From the NCBI GenBank assembly GCA_965224675.1, contig CBDDAA010000002.1, forward strand, positions 1,674,001-1,738,000: a stretch of DNA of 64,000 nucleotides. Direction: 5' to 3'. Both the position numbers and the translations under genes were made by a program. The notes below the pieces were generated by a model that had not been told where the DNA came from, made no database searches, and worked only from the letters and a program-made list of their open reading frames with translations. The stretch comes from UBA7957 sp965224675 (GTDB taxonomy: Bacteria; Pseudomonadota; Gammaproteobacteria; Granulosicoccales; Granulosicoccaceae). This document shows, in pieces, positions 1 through 9,596 of the stretch. Numbering within the stretch: position 1 is the stretch's first letter; the number at the start of each line of letters is the position of its first letter.

Positions 1-56
1 AATAAGGACAGAAGTATAGAACCTAAATCGTGCCTTCAATTTAATTGGACCAAAGC

Positions 57-85
57 GCAGATGTTTCTGCCGCGAATCAATCGCG
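57..85 (-). terminator. two tandem small hairpins after sucD
   Basis: Just past the sucD stop (minus-strand direction) lie two 5-bp stem-loops: CGCGA/TCGCG with a 5-nt loop (71-85) and GCAGA/TCTGC with a 4-nt loop (57-70). No U-tract follows, so this is at best a weak or Rho-assisted 3' end for the suc operon. Confidence 0.25.
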
Positions 86-112
86 ACAGAGTAAAAACAA
101 TTATTACCGTAC

Positions 113-985
113 TTACCAGCCTGTGGCTTTTTGCACAGCCAGCCCCAGCTCTCCGGGTGAGCGGGTAATTGTAACCCCTGCAGACTCAAGAGCGAGAAAT
201 TTATCCTCAGCCGTTCCCTTGCCTCCGGCAATTATCGCACCCGCATGACCCATTCGTTTCCCTGCTGGCGCTGTTACTCCTGCAATATAAGCGGCCACAG
301 GCTTTGTTACACAATCACGAATGTATTCAGACGCCTCCTCCTCAGCTGCGCCACCAATTTCACCTACCATCAGTATGGCTTCGGTTTGCGAATCTTCGTT
401 AAACAACTTTAGCGCATCAATAAAACTGGTACCTGGTATTGGGTCGCCACCTATACCTATGCATGTACTCTGCCCATAATTCAAGTCACTGGTTTGACGC
501 ACACACTCGTATGTCAGTGTGCCAGAGCGTGAGACTATACCCACTTTACCCGGCATATGAATTGCTCCCGGCATAATACCAATCTTGCATTCTCCAGGTG
601 TAATAATACCTGGACAGTTGGGACCAATAAGCCTGACACCATTTTGTTGGACGGCTATTTGTGCCTCAAGCATATCAAGCGTTGGAATACCTTCTGTAAT
701 GCAAACAATCAACGAAATTCCAGCGTCCGCTGCTTCTACAATTGAGTCTTTGCAAAAAGGCGCAGGTACATAAATCACACTGGCATCAGCACCTGTCTCA
801 TTCACTGATTCGCGCACAGTATTAAACACAGGTAAGTTTAGGTGTGTACTTCCACCCTTGCCCGGGGTTACACCACCCACCATGTTCGTACCATACTCAA
901 TGGCTTGCTCAGAGTGAAAGGTTCCCTGTTTGCCGGTAAATCCTTGGCAGATTACTTTTGTATTTTTGTTGATAAGTACACTCAT
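113..985 (-). CDS. sucD: succinate-CoA ligase, ADP-forming, alpha subunit
   Basis: 290 aa, the usual length for SucD. With SucC it converts succinyl-CoA, ADP and phosphate to succinate, CoA and ATP in the TCA cycle (cytoplasm). The N-terminal CoA-binding Rossmann domain begins ICQGFTGKQGTFHSEQA; the phosphorylated active-site histidine is in the GHAGAI segment near residue 245. Its start overlaps the sucC stop by 4 nt (ATGA), implying translational coupling. It is the last gene of the suc operon. Family assignment is secure. Confidence 0.97.
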   Translation of the reverse strand: MSVLINKNTKVICQGFTGKQGTFHSEQAIEYGTNMVGGVTPGKGGSTHLNLPVFNTVRESVNETGADASVIYVPAPFCKDSIVEAADAGISLIVCITEGIPTLDMLEAQIAVQQNGVRLIGPNCPGIITPGECKIGIMPGAIHMPGKVGIVSRSGTLTYECVRQTSDLNYGQSTCIGIGGDPIPGTSFIDALKLFNEDSQTEAILMVGEIGGAAEEEASEYIRDCVTKPVAAYIAGVTAPAGKRMGHAGAIIAGGKGTAEDKFLALESAGVTITRSPGELGLAVQKATGW

Positions 986-2151
986 GCTGCACCTCTTTCT
1001 GCTTCTACCACTTTGATAGCGGCTTCAGTAAGGTTACTTGCTGACAACAAATTTAGACCACTGTTATTAAGAAGATTTATTCCTTCAACAGCTTTGGTGC
1101 CCTCTAGTCGAACCACTACCGGAATCGTTATACCCACTTCTGCAACAGCCGCTATTATCCCCTCAGCAATAAGATCACAACGAACGATACCTCCAAAAAT
1201 ATTGACCAGAATCGCTCTCACCTCTGAATCGGACAATATTATTTTTAATGCTTCAGCGACCCTTTCCTTGGTAGCACCACCACCTACATCAAGAAAATTC
1301 GCCGGTCGCCCCCCGTGTAGTTTGATAATATCCATTGTTGCCATTGCAAGTCCAGCACCATTTACCATGCAGCCAATATTCCCTTCAAGGGCAACATAAT
1401 TAAGATCCCACTCGGAGGCACGAAGTTCTCGCTCGTCCTCTTGTGTCTTGTCTCGTATTTCCTCCAACTCTGGATGACGAAACATGGCATTGCTATCGAT
1501 ATTGATCTTTCCATCCAGGCATAACAAGTCCCCTTCATCGGTAATAACCAAAGGGTTAACTTCCACTAAAGCCAGATCATTCTCTATAAATAATTTCGCA
1601 AGTCCGGATAATAATGTGGAAAACTGCTTTATTTGCTTACCCTCAAGACCCAGGCCAAATGCCAACTCACGACACTGATAAGGCATGATACCAAGCAAGG
1701 GATTTACAGTTGCTTTGAGTATTTTCTCAGGAGTTTCTGCCGCCACCTTTTCTATTTCCATACCACCTTCAGTGGAGGCCATAAAAACCACACGCTGCGT
1801 TCCACGATCAATCACTGCACCCAAATACAGTTCGTTAGCAATATTACAAGTCTCCTCAATCAATACTTGATTTACGGGCTGTCCTTTCGCATCGGTCTGG
1901 TAGGTTACCAGTCTGGTTCCCAACATATCTTCCGCGGCTTGTTTCACTTCAGCAGCAGTCTCTAACAGTTTTACACCACCGGCTTTACCTCTACCACCTG
2001 CATGTACCTGAGCTTTTACAACCACCTTCTGAGTGCTAAGATTTTCATGAGCTTTTGCAGCTTCCTCACCACTGGTGACTACCAAACTCTTGGGTACCGG
2101 CATACCATAGCTGCTGAACAGCGCTTTTGCCTGATATTCGTGAAGGTTCAT
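982..2151 (-). CDS. sucC: succinate-CoA ligase, ADP-forming, beta subunit
   Basis: 389 aa, matching SucC. It begins MNLHEYQAKALF, the typical start of the ATP-grasp domain (about residues 1-220), followed by the C-terminal CoA-ligase domain with NIFGGIVRCDLIAEGI near residue 320. It supplies the nucleotide site and the specificity for succinate. It overlaps lpdA by 4 nt upstream and sucD by 4 nt downstream, so the three genes are one tightly coupled unit. Confidence 0.97.
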   Translation of the reverse strand: MNLHEYQAKALFSSYGMPVPKSLVVTSGEEAAKAHENLSTQKVVVKAQVHAGGRGKAGGVKLLETAAEVKQAAEDMLGTRLVTYQTDAKGQPVNQVLIEETCNIANELYLGAVIDRGTQRVVFMASTEGGMEIEKVAAETPEKILKATVNPLLGIMPYQCRELAFGLGLEGKQIKQFSTLLSGLAKLFIENDLALVEVNPLVITDEGDLLCLDGKINIDSNAMFRHPELEEIRDKTQEDERELRASEWDLNYVALEGNIGCMVNGAGLAMATMDIIKLHGGRPANFLDVGGGATKERVAEALKIILSDSEVRAILVNIFGGIVRCDLIAEGIIAAVAEVGITIPVVVRLEGTKAVEGINLLNNSGLNLLSASNLTEAAIKVVEAERGAA

Positions 2152-3596
2152 TTTAATTTCCTGTTCAAGTTTCTGTTTGCAACATGAATGGCCCGGTTGT
2201 CCACACTCAATGCGGCCTCGTGTACTGCCTCCGAAAGTGTCGGATGCGCAAATACAGTGCGAGCGATATCCTCACTGGCTCCTTCAAACTCCATCACAAT
2301 CACAGCTTGTCCAATCAGCTCTGATGCCATCGGGCCTGATATATGTACGCCTAACACCCGGTCTGTTACCGAGTCAGCGAGTACTCTGACCATTCCATTT
2401 GTATTATTCATGGCTTTTGCCCGACCACTGGCAACAAATGGAAATGAGCCTGCATTAAATTTAATGCCTGCGGCTTTAAGTTCTTCTTCAGTTTGCCCAA
2501 CCCAGGCTATTTCTGGTTCAGTATATATCACCGATGGTATTGCGTTGTAATTTAGATGCGACAGTTTACCTGCGAGGCGTTCTGCAACCATGACACCTTC
2601 TTCAGATCCTTTATGAGCAAGCATAGGCCCACGAACCACATCGCCAATAGCGTAAATATCAGGCAGATTGGTTTGACAATATTCATCAACATGAACAAGG
2701 CCACGCTCGTCCAGCAATAAATCAACGTTTGTGGAGCTTAAATTATCAATATTTGGTCTACGTCCGACAGCTACAATCATTCGATCAACAATAAGTTGTC
2801 GATCACCATCCTTGTCCTGATACATCACCTGGACCTCACTGCCGGTTATCTCATAGGAAAGTACTCGCGCAGACAAACGGATATCAAGTCCCTGAGCCTT
2901 GAATTGTCGCAAACTATCTCTGGCAATACGTTGGTCCACCATCGGCAGGAATGAGTCAACCGCCTCTAAAATTACTACCTCAGAACCCAATCTACGCCAT
3001 ACACTGCCCAACTCCAATCCAATAACACCAGCGCCGATGACACAGACACGTTTAGGCGTCTCAGTCCAGTTTAGCGCACCTTCAGAGTCAACAACGATAT
3101 CTTTATGCAAGGGTGTAGCTGCTAACTCAACCGGCACAGAACCCGTTGCTATAATAATGCTCTTAGCTGAATAATCGTTTTTGGCCCCATCCTGAGAGGT
3201 TACTGAAATTTTCTTGTCAGGTTGAATTTTACCTGTACCCTTTAACCATTTAATGCCATTGGCTTTGAAAAGTTGAGCAATACCGCCTGTCAACTCACTT
3301 ACTATTTTGTCCTTACGAGCGATCATTTCAACGACATCCATCGTTACATCGCGAGCGGTGATACCATGCTGCTTTAGATGATGCCGTGATTCTTCGTATT
3401 TTTCTGAGCTTTCGAGTAATGCTTTCGAAGGGATACACCCGACATTTAGACACGACCCACCCAAGGCGGCAGAGCCTTCTTTGTTTATCCACTTATCAAC
3501 ACATGCTGTTTTCATACCCAACTGAGCACATCTAATTGCTGCAACATAACCGGCAGGGCCTGCACCAAGGACGATTACGTCAAACAAATCGGTCAT
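2148..3596 (-). CDS. lpdA: dihydrolipoyl dehydrogenase (E3)
   Basis: 482 aa flavoprotein that reoxidises dihydrolipoamide with NAD+. The sequence shows the N-terminal FAD-binding GAGPAG, the redox-active disulfide motif GGSCLNVGCIPSKALL near residues 46-61, the NAD-binding GAGVIGLELG near residue 187, and the C-terminal HPTLSEAVHEA with the catalytic His. A 205-bp gap (3597-3801) separates it from sucB, so it could also have its own promoter. Placement between sucB and sucC assigns it to the 2-oxoglutarate dehydrogenase complex; it may serve other 2-oxoacid dehydrogenases too. Confidence 0.96.
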   Translation of the reverse strand: MTDLFDVIVLGAGPAGYVAAIRCAQLGMKTACVDKWINKEGSAALGGSCLNVGCIPSKALLESSEKYEESRHHLKQHGITARDVTMDVVEMIARKDKIVSELTGGIAQLFKANGIKWLKGTGKIQPDKKISVTSQDGAKNDYSAKSIIIATGSVPVELAATPLHKDIVVDSEGALNWTETPKRVCVIGAGVIGLELGSVWRRLGSEVVILEAVDSFLPMVDQRIARDSLRQFKAQGLDIRLSARVLSYEITGSEVQVMYQDKDGDRQLIVDRMIVAVGRRPNIDNLSSTNVDLLLDERGLVHVDEYCQTNLPDIYAIGDVVRGPMLAHKGSEEGVMVAERLAGKLSHLNYNAIPSVIYTEPEIAWVGQTEEELKAAGIKFNAGSFPFVASGRAKAMNNTNGMVRVLADSVTDRVLGVHISGPMASELIGQAVIVMEFEGASEDIARTVFAHPTLSEAVHEAALSVDNRAIHVANRNLNRKLK

Positions 3597-3801
3597 ACAC
3601 TATTACCTCCTATGGTTCCATAAATTATAGGTAGCGAATACCTTTTCTGACGTATTAAATGGAAAAGAAAATGTCTTCGCAATTGACTCGTTAATGCCCA
3701 TATTCCTTGTTGTAGGACATTATCAGAAAATTCGTTATTATTTAGCAATTACTACAGGAATAAGGTAATTAACCCGGTTATTTCTTTCCATAACAGTCAA
3801 G

Positions 3802-5028
3802 CTAAATATCGAGTAATATCTTTGCAGGTTCTTCTATAAATTCCTTTATCGTCTTAAGGAACATAACTGCACCTTTACCATCGATAATACGATGATCATA
3901 AGACAAGGCAACATACATCATCGGACGAATTATTACTTCGCCATTCTCCGCTATAGGGCGTTGCTGGATAGTATGCATACCCAATATAGCACTTTGCGGT
4001 GGATTTAAAATAGGCGTAGATAAAAGGGAACCGAAAACACCACCGTTAGAAATAGTAAATGTTCCCCCTGTCATTTCATCCAAAGTTAGCTTTCCTTCAC
4101 GTGCCTTTTGCCCAAAGCTCGCTACTGCACCTTCAATTTCTGCAAGCGACATATGTTCAGTATCACGTAAGATGGGTACTACCAACCCTCGATCAGAAGA
4201 TACCGCAACACCAATATCACAGAAACCATGATAAACGATATCGTTGTCGTCAATTGAAGCATTGACGTCAGGGAAGCGTTTCAGTGCTTCAGCAGAAGCT
4301 TTCACAAACATGGACATAAAACCCAATTTTACACTGTGAACTTTTTCAAAGCTCTCTTTAAATTGAGAGCGTAAATCCATTAAGGGTTTCATATTTATTT
4401 CATTAAAGGTGGTTAGCATGGCTGTATTTTGCTTGGCCTGCAGAAGCCTTTCAGCGATTCGAACACGCATACGCGTCATTGGCACTCGCCGTTCAGTTCT
4501 ATCTCCCGCCTCAATGACAGGCCCACTTGCATTTGTTTTAGCCGAATTCTCAGATAGTGTTTCTGACAATGGCGTTGCAGCATGCTCAGTGGACGCTTTT
4601 TGTTTTGCGATATGAGCAATCACATCTTGGCGAACTATTCGCCCATTTGGGCCACTGCCTGTTATATCGATGGCCTGTAAATCATTTTCCGCCAGTAGTT
4701 TTCTAACTGCGGGGCTTGTTGCTCCGGCACTGCCACCAGCAGTTTCAGCGTTACTCTGGGACGAAGTAGCTTCATCCGATTTGCTCAAAACGCCTTCCTC
4801 AAGAATCCCGAGTAGCTGCTCAGCAACCACAACCGAGCCTTCCTCCTCAGCAATAGATGACAATACACCGTCATGTGGTGCTGGCACCTCAAGAACTACC
4901 TTATCTGTTTCAACATCAACTAAAACGTCATCCCGACTAACAGCTTCACCTGGTTTTTTGTGCCAAGTCACAATTGTGGCATCAGTAACCGATTCTGGTA
5001 ATGTTGGCACTTTTATCTCGGTACTCAT
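3802..5028 (-). CDS. sucB: 2-oxoglutarate dehydrogenase E2, dihydrolipoyl succinyltransferase
   Basis: 408 aa. One N-terminal lipoyl domain with the lipoylated Lys43 in VETDKVVLEVPAP, an Ala/Ser/Glu-rich linker, a peripheral-subunit-binding domain (about residues 105-140, SPAVRKLLAEND), and the catalytic acyltransferase domain with the HxxxD motif in SYDHRIIDGKGA near the C-terminus. A single lipoyl domain and the NGGVFGSLLSTPILNPPQSA stretch are typical of SucB rather than of pyruvate dehydrogenase E2. It lies 51 bp after sucA in the same operon. Confidence 0.96.
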   Translation of the reverse strand: MSTEIKVPTLPESVTDATIVTWHKKPGEAVSRDDVLVDVETDKVVLEVPAPHDGVLSSIAEEEGSVVVAEQLLGILEEGVLSKSDEATSSQSNAETAGGSAGATSPAVRKLLAENDLQAIDITGSGPNGRIVRQDVIAHIAKQKASTEHAATPLSETLSENSAKTNASGPVIEAGDRTERRVPMTRMRVRIAERLLQAKQNTAMLTTFNEINMKPLMDLRSQFKESFEKVHSVKLGFMSMFVKASAEALKRFPDVNASIDDNDIVYHGFCDIGVAVSSDRGLVVPILRDTEHMSLAEIEGAVASFGQKAREGKLTLDEMTGGTFTISNGGVFGSLLSTPILNPPQSAILGMHTIQQRPIAENGEVIIRPMMYVALSYDHRIIDGKGAVMFLKTIKEFIEEPAKILLDI

Positions 5029-5079
5029 TAGCGAATTCCTATTTATTAAGTTTATTATATTTCAAGTAGATGGCTTGGC

Positions 5080-7920
5080 TTAATATTTGCGCTGACTGTT
5101 AGTCTGCAACCCAAGCGCTATTTTTACCAAAGTAATTTGTTGCTTATTATGCAAACTTGCATACCCGACTGCCGGGGAAGCTGATGTATCACGGCCACAA
5201 TACTCCAACTCCTGATGTGCTTTTAATACCCTTTCAATACGGTGCCGATTTGCTCTCCAGGCGCCCTGATTTCTAGGCTCCTCCTGGCACCATACGACGC
5301 TGGTTGCATTAGTGTATTTCGCAATAACTGCGTCCATGTCATCATAGGGAAATGGGTAAAGTTGCTCAATTCGAACGATAGCAACATTAGCCAGGGCTTC
5401 TGCACGGCGTTTTTCCAATAGATCGTAATAAACTTTTCCACTGCAGAATATGATACGGCTAATCTCTTCTTTGTCTATCGTGTCTATTTCATCGATCACA
5501 TTGTAAAAAGCGCCTTCTGTTAACTCTTCCAGGGTCGAAACTGCCAAACGGTGCCGCAAAAGACTTTTAGGTGTCATGACAATAAGTGGTCGGCGCATTG
5601 GCCGAATCATTTGACGTCTCAGCATGTGATAGACCTGAGACGGACTCGATGGCACAACAACCTGTATATTACTCTCAGAGCAAAGTTGCAGGTAACGCTC
5701 CAGGCGTGCGGAGGAGTGCTCAGGTCCTTGCCCTTCATAGCCGTGCGGAAGAAACATCGTGAGGCCGCACATACGACCCCATTTTGTTTCACCAGAACTG
5801 ATAAATTGATCTATCACCACTTGAGCGCCATTGGCGAAGTCACCAAACTGACCCTCCCATATGACAAGTGATTCAGGGTCCAACGTTGAGTAACCGTATT
5901 CAAAAGCGAGAACTGCCTCTTCTGATAATACGGAGTCAATAACCAGATAATTCGGCTGACCGTCAAACAGATTGCGTAATGGAACATAGGTGCTGCCATC
6001 AACTTGACTATGGAGTACAGCATGGCGGTGAAAGAATGTGCCACGCCCACTATCCTGACCTGACAAGCGCACTGCATATCCATCTCGCAGCAAGGTTGCG
6101 CTAGCCATATTCTCGGCCATACCCCAATCGACTGGTAATGCCCCCTGCGCCATCTTACGCCGGTCATCGATAATCTTAACTACACGTGGATGAAGCTGAA
6201 ACCCTTCAGGAATAGTAGTCATGCTTACCGCCAGATCACGGAATACACGTTGGTCTATTGTGGTATCAGCCGGAGTTTGCCAATGCACACCCAGGTATGG
6301 TTCCCAGTTAAGCGCATTACTCGATTTATGACCGACCTCAGTTACAATATTTTCGACCGTACATTGCCCAGAATCAAGTAAGGCACGGTACCGCTCAACA
6401 AACTGCTCTGCCTCGCCTTGCAGCAGTACACCTTCACGGGTCAGTTGATCGGCGTACAATTTTCGAGTTGTCGGTAATGCTTTAATAATTTTATACATCA
6501 TTGGCTGCGTTACCGAGGGTTCATCCGCTTCGTTATGCCCATGCCGACGGTAACAAACCAAGTCAATAATCACATCCTTTTTAAATTGATTACGAAAATC
6601 CAACGCCAGCTGAGTAATAAACAGAACGGCTTCCGGGTCATCTCCATTAACGTGAAAAATAGGTGCATTAATCATTTTTGCAACGTCACTCGCGTATACA
6701 GTCGATCGTACATCGGTAGAGTTACTGGTTGTAAAACCAATTTGGTTATTTACAATGACATGTATTGTCCCTTTGGTGGAGAAACCCCGAGACTCCGCCA
6801 TATTAAACGTTTCCATGACCACACCCTGACCGGCAAATGCAGAGTCACCATGAATAGCAATAGGTATGACCATATCACCATCACGATCATCATAGCGTTC
6901 CTGACGCGAACGAACTGAGCCCTCGACAACTGGCGACACGATCTCCAAATGTGATGGGTTAAAGGCCAACGTTAGATGAATATTCCCATTTGCACCTTCA
7001 ACGTCAGAAGAAAATCCCTGATGATACTTTACATCCCCAGCACCTAACTCCAGAAGTTTTTTACCTTCAAATTCGGAGAAAAGGTCAGCTGGACTCTTAC
7101 CCAGTATGTTGACCAATACGTTGAGTCGGCCCCGGTGCGCCATACCTATGACTATATCCCTGATCGGTGTATTTTCAGCACGTCTCACCAAGCCACTCAT
7201 CACAATGATTAAGCTTTCTCCACCCTCAAGGGAAAATCGTTTTTGCCCAACATACTTAGTGTGCAAGTATTTTTCTATGCCCTCAGCGCCGGTCAGTTGG
7301 CGTAAAATCCATTTTCGGCTGTCGGGTGTTAATTCAGGCTTTGATGCGACACTTTCAATTCGTTGCATCAGCCACTCTTTTTGCGGAGTGTGATTGACAT
7401 ACATGAATTCGTATCCAATCGAGCTGCAATAGCATTTTTTCAGGTGCTTTATGATATCCCGCAACGCAGCCTGCTTTATCCCGTATACACCAGGCACCTC
7501 AAACACCGTATCCAGATCTGCGCCCGTCAGGTTGTTTTCGTCCAGCCTTACTTCTCGAACCAGCGCTTCCGTTTTTCGTCCCAAGGGGTCAACATTGGCT
7601 AATTGATGCCCACGCACCCGATAGGCATTTACAAGTTGAGTAACATGGGTTTGCTTTAGCGAGTGACTATAAGACGCGTCTACCGTCGGACCTCGACGTT
7701 TACGCCCACTAAAGCGTGTAAGGTTGTAAAAGTGCTCACGTACATCTGCATGAGGAATGTCGATAGTACTCTCCTCACGCATGGGCAGCTGCTCAAAATA
7801 GGTTCGCCACTTTTCAGAAACCGAATTTGGGTCTCGCAAATACATTTCATATTGTGCTTCCAGATATTCATTCCCAACTGCCAGTAGAGAGGTGGCCTGT
7901 AAGGCTTTCATGGTTCCCAT
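5080..7920 (-). CDS. sucA: 2-oxoglutarate dehydrogenase E1 component
   Basis: 946 aa ThDP-dependent decarboxylase that starts the 2-oxoglutarate dehydrogenase reaction. The N-terminal E1-N helix (YLEAQYEMYLRDPNSVSEKW), IGMAHRGRLNVLVNI, the ThDP-site segment HGDSAFAGQGVVMET and the C-terminal transketolase-like domain are all present at normal length. The first ATG (7920) and a second ATG three codons later (7911) are both plausible starts; GGGA sits just before the second. First gene of the operon. Unlike in Escherichia coli, no sdh genes lie upstream here. Confidence 0.96.
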   Translation of the reverse strand: MGTMKALQATSLLAVGNEYLEAQYEMYLRDPNSVSEKWRTYFEQLPMREESTIDIPHADVREHFYNLTRFSGRKRRGPTVDASYSHSLKQTHVTQLVNAYRVRGHQLANVDPLGRKTEALVREVRLDENNLTGADLDTVFEVPGVYGIKQAALRDIIKHLKKCYCSSIGYEFMYVNHTPQKEWLMQRIESVASKPELTPDSRKWILRQLTGAEGIEKYLHTKYVGQKRFSLEGGESLIIVMSGLVRRAENTPIRDIVIGMAHRGRLNVLVNILGKSPADLFSEFEGKKLLELGAGDVKYHQGFSSDVEGANGNIHLTLAFNPSHLEIVSPVVEGSVRSRQERYDDRDGDMVIPIAIHGDSAFAGQGVVMETFNMAESRGFSTKGTIHVIVNNQIGFTTSNSTDVRSTVYASDVAKMINAPIFHVNGDDPEAVLFITQLALDFRNQFKKDVIIDLVCYRRHGHNEADEPSVTQPMMYKIIKALPTTRKLYADQLTREGVLLQGEAEQFVERYRALLDSGQCTVENIVTEVGHKSSNALNWEPYLGVHWQTPADTTIDQRVFRDLAVSMTTIPEGFQLHPRVVKIIDDRRKMAQGALPVDWGMAENMASATLLRDGYAVRLSGQDSGRGTFFHRHAVLHSQVDGSTYVPLRNLFDGQPNYLVIDSVLSEEAVLAFEYGYSTLDPESLVIWEGQFGDFANGAQVVIDQFISSGETKWGRMCGLTMFLPHGYEGQGPEHSSARLERYLQLCSESNIQVVVPSSPSQVYHMLRRQMIRPMRRPLIVMTPKSLLRHRLAVSTLEELTEGAFYNVIDEIDTIDKEEISRIIFCSGKVYYDLLEKRRAEALANVAIVRIEQLYPFPYDDMDAVIAKYTNATSVVWCQEEPRNQGAWRANRHRIERVLKAHQELEYCGRDTSASPAVGYASLHNKQQITLVKIALGLQTNSQRKY

Positions 7921-7946
7921 AGTTGTTATTATCCGGTTTGCATTAT

Positions 7947-7974
7947 TTTATATTTATCATTCAATACAATTCAA
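7947..7974 (-). promoter_or_regulatory. candidate sigma-70 promoter of suc operon
   Basis: On the minus strand a TTGAAT (-35, 7969-7974) and TATAAA (-10, 7947-7952) are separated by 16 nt, about 27 nt before the first sucA ATG. Pattern-based only; the region is AT-rich, so chance matches are likely. Confidence 0.35.
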
Positions 7975-8632
7975 AGGTAGCTGAAAAATGCACTACAGAT
8001 AATGCCTATGATTATCACGTACACAAGCTTAAACCACTTTATGAAACAAATGATGCGGGTGTCGTGCGATGGTATAAATATCGAATGATTACTGATAAAA
8101 AGAGGTATAAAAATTATTGAGGGCGACAGGAGGCGGATATTTATTATCCACCAAAAGCCGGTGCTTAAGGTTATTGTCCGTATGTGTGGCAGCACGACTA
8201 TTGCATTCACATGAGGTTCCTGAAATCTCAATCTGTAGCATTTAGTTGAATCGGTGTCAGTCTGTTCAGTAGCCGAGGTGCTGTCGGGGAATAGAGATCC
8301 CCTGATGGTTCGCCCTTTAGCAAAGTGCGAACCACATGGTAAGGGTATAATTATTTTGCCCCGACCCTTGATCAGTGTTATCACGGATTAAATATAGATA
8401 TTTGGTCGTCTGCCATAAATAACATAACGGCTATGGCACCTGCCAGATTCACCCAAACTGTACACTAAAAAAACCTTGCTGCATACCAGGATAAGCAATT
8501 AAAAAGCCATTTGTCTGCTATTTTCAATTACAACCTATTGCCATATTTCAAGAAACCCAACAGTAGTTAGTTCAGCCAGTCGAAAATCCAAATAACGATT
8601 GTGTTCTTGCAGGGATATGCAAGATTCAGTTA
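7975..8632. other. intergenic region, no gene recognised
   Basis: About 660 bp between sucA and the DUF1244 gene. An open frame on the minus strand (7971-8384) has no recognisable family and no convincing ribosome site. A weak GGATA/TATCC hairpin and an AAGGGT/ACCCTT inverted repeat are present. Probably the long leader and regulatory region of the suc operon. Confidence 0.4.
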
Positions 8633-8941
8633 TTACTTGATCTGAATTTTAGCTTTCGGCGCAGCCTCATAAGCGGCAAGTTGTTCTGCTGTGGCTTTTG
8701 TCTGATATTTTTCTTTCCACTCGTCATAGGTCATACCATAGACCAATTGCTGCGCATCACCGTATTCCATTTTAATACCTTTCTCTTCAGCCGCTGCTTT
8801 ATACCATTTGGACAGACAATTACGGCAAAAACCAGCAAGTATCATAAGGTCTATATTCTGAACGTCTTTGCGTTCATTTAGATGGTTGAGCAACTTTCGT
8901 AATGTTGCAGCTTCAAGTTCGAGTTTAGTCTGAGCGTCCAT
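8633..8941 (-). CDS. DUF1244 family protein
   Basis: 102 aa. The motif FCRNCLSKWYKAAAE is the signature of the DUF1244 family of small proteobacterial proteins of unknown function; its two Cys residues could bind metal. I chose the ATG at 8941 rather than the in-frame TTG at 8953, because that TTG lies in the TTGGAG Shine-Dalgarno sequence placed 6 nt before the ATG. It stands alone, with no operon partner. Confidence 0.9.
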   Translation of the reverse strand: MDAQTKLELEAATLRKLLNHLNERKDVQNIDLMILAGFCRNCLSKWYKAAAEEKGIKMEYGDAQQLVYGMTYDEWKEKYQTKATAEQLAAYEAAPKAKIQIK

Positions 8942-8981
8942 TTGAATCTCCAAAAATAACGCGTGTACAGTGAATCAGTGC

Positions 8982-9120
8982 CTAGCAACCTGTTGAAAAA
9001 GCCTCCGAGCAGTACCGGCAAAATCAGGCGAACACGCAGTTTACACGGGGTAAAGAGTGTTTTGAACCTGCTTTTAACACCACGTTGGCGCCGTCAGAGA
9101 GTCTTTCAACAGGCTGCTAG
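8982..9120. repeat. 139-bp MITE-like element with terminal inverted repeats
   Basis: The left end CTAGCAACCTGTTGAAA and the right end TTTCAACAGGCTGCTAG are inverted repeats with one mismatch, enclosing about 105 bp of non-coding sequence. The CTAG at each end may contain the target duplication. The same end sequence recurs singly at 43202 and 45800. It looks like a non-autonomous derivative of an insertion sequence; no transposase of the matching type is seen here. Confidence 0.75.
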
Positions 9121-9185
9121 TGTGGAATTATAGGTAGTATATCCGTTTAAGTTATAATGTATAAAATTTCTCTTGAGGTATCAAT

Positions 9186-9512
9186 GTGCAATTATTAATT
9201 ATTTTATTGATCGCTTCGCTAATTTGGTTTTGGTGGACAAGTAGTGGTATCCATGAGGCGGCTTCCAAAGCAGCGCAAAAAGCCTGTGAGGATGCAGATG
9301 TCCAATTTCTTGATGGAACGGTGGGTATGAGAAAGATCCGACTACAGCGCAATGAATTGGGAGCGATGAGTCTGGCCCGGCTTTATTCATTTGAATTCAG
9401 CAAATCCGGGAATCATAGAAGCCATGGGTTTGTGGTAACACTTGGCGATCAAATTTTTAAAATAGAACTGGACAACACGGATACTAACGATGATAGTCCA
9501 ACACTTCACTAA
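9186..9512 (+). CDS. DUF3301 family membrane-anchored protein
   Basis: 108 aa. An N-terminal hydrophobic segment (residues 2-18, LLIILLIASLIWFWWTS) is followed by a small soluble domain with the DUF3301 pattern VRKIRLQRN...SLARLYSFEFSKSG...HGFVVTLGDQI. The start is GTG at 9186, preceded by GAGG at 8 nt; the overlapping ATG at 9184 is out of frame. Function unknown. It is the only plus-strand gene in the first 13 kb. Confidence 0.85.
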   Translation: MQLLIILLIASLIWFWWTSSGIHEAASKAAQKACEDADVQFLDGTVGMRKIRLQRNELGAMSLARLYSFEFSKSGNHRSHGFVVTLGDQIFKIELDNTDTNDDSPTLH

Positions 9513-9596
9513 ATAGTTCCCAATTCTGCGACCATGTATATATATACCCATACATTAATTTACCAGCAAAATTTAACGGCCAGTTTAGACAATCAG

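Noticed and set aside
7971..8384. 137-aa open frame on the minus strand upstream of sucA
   Set aside because: No family resemblance or ribosome site, and it covers the likely promoter region of the suc operon.
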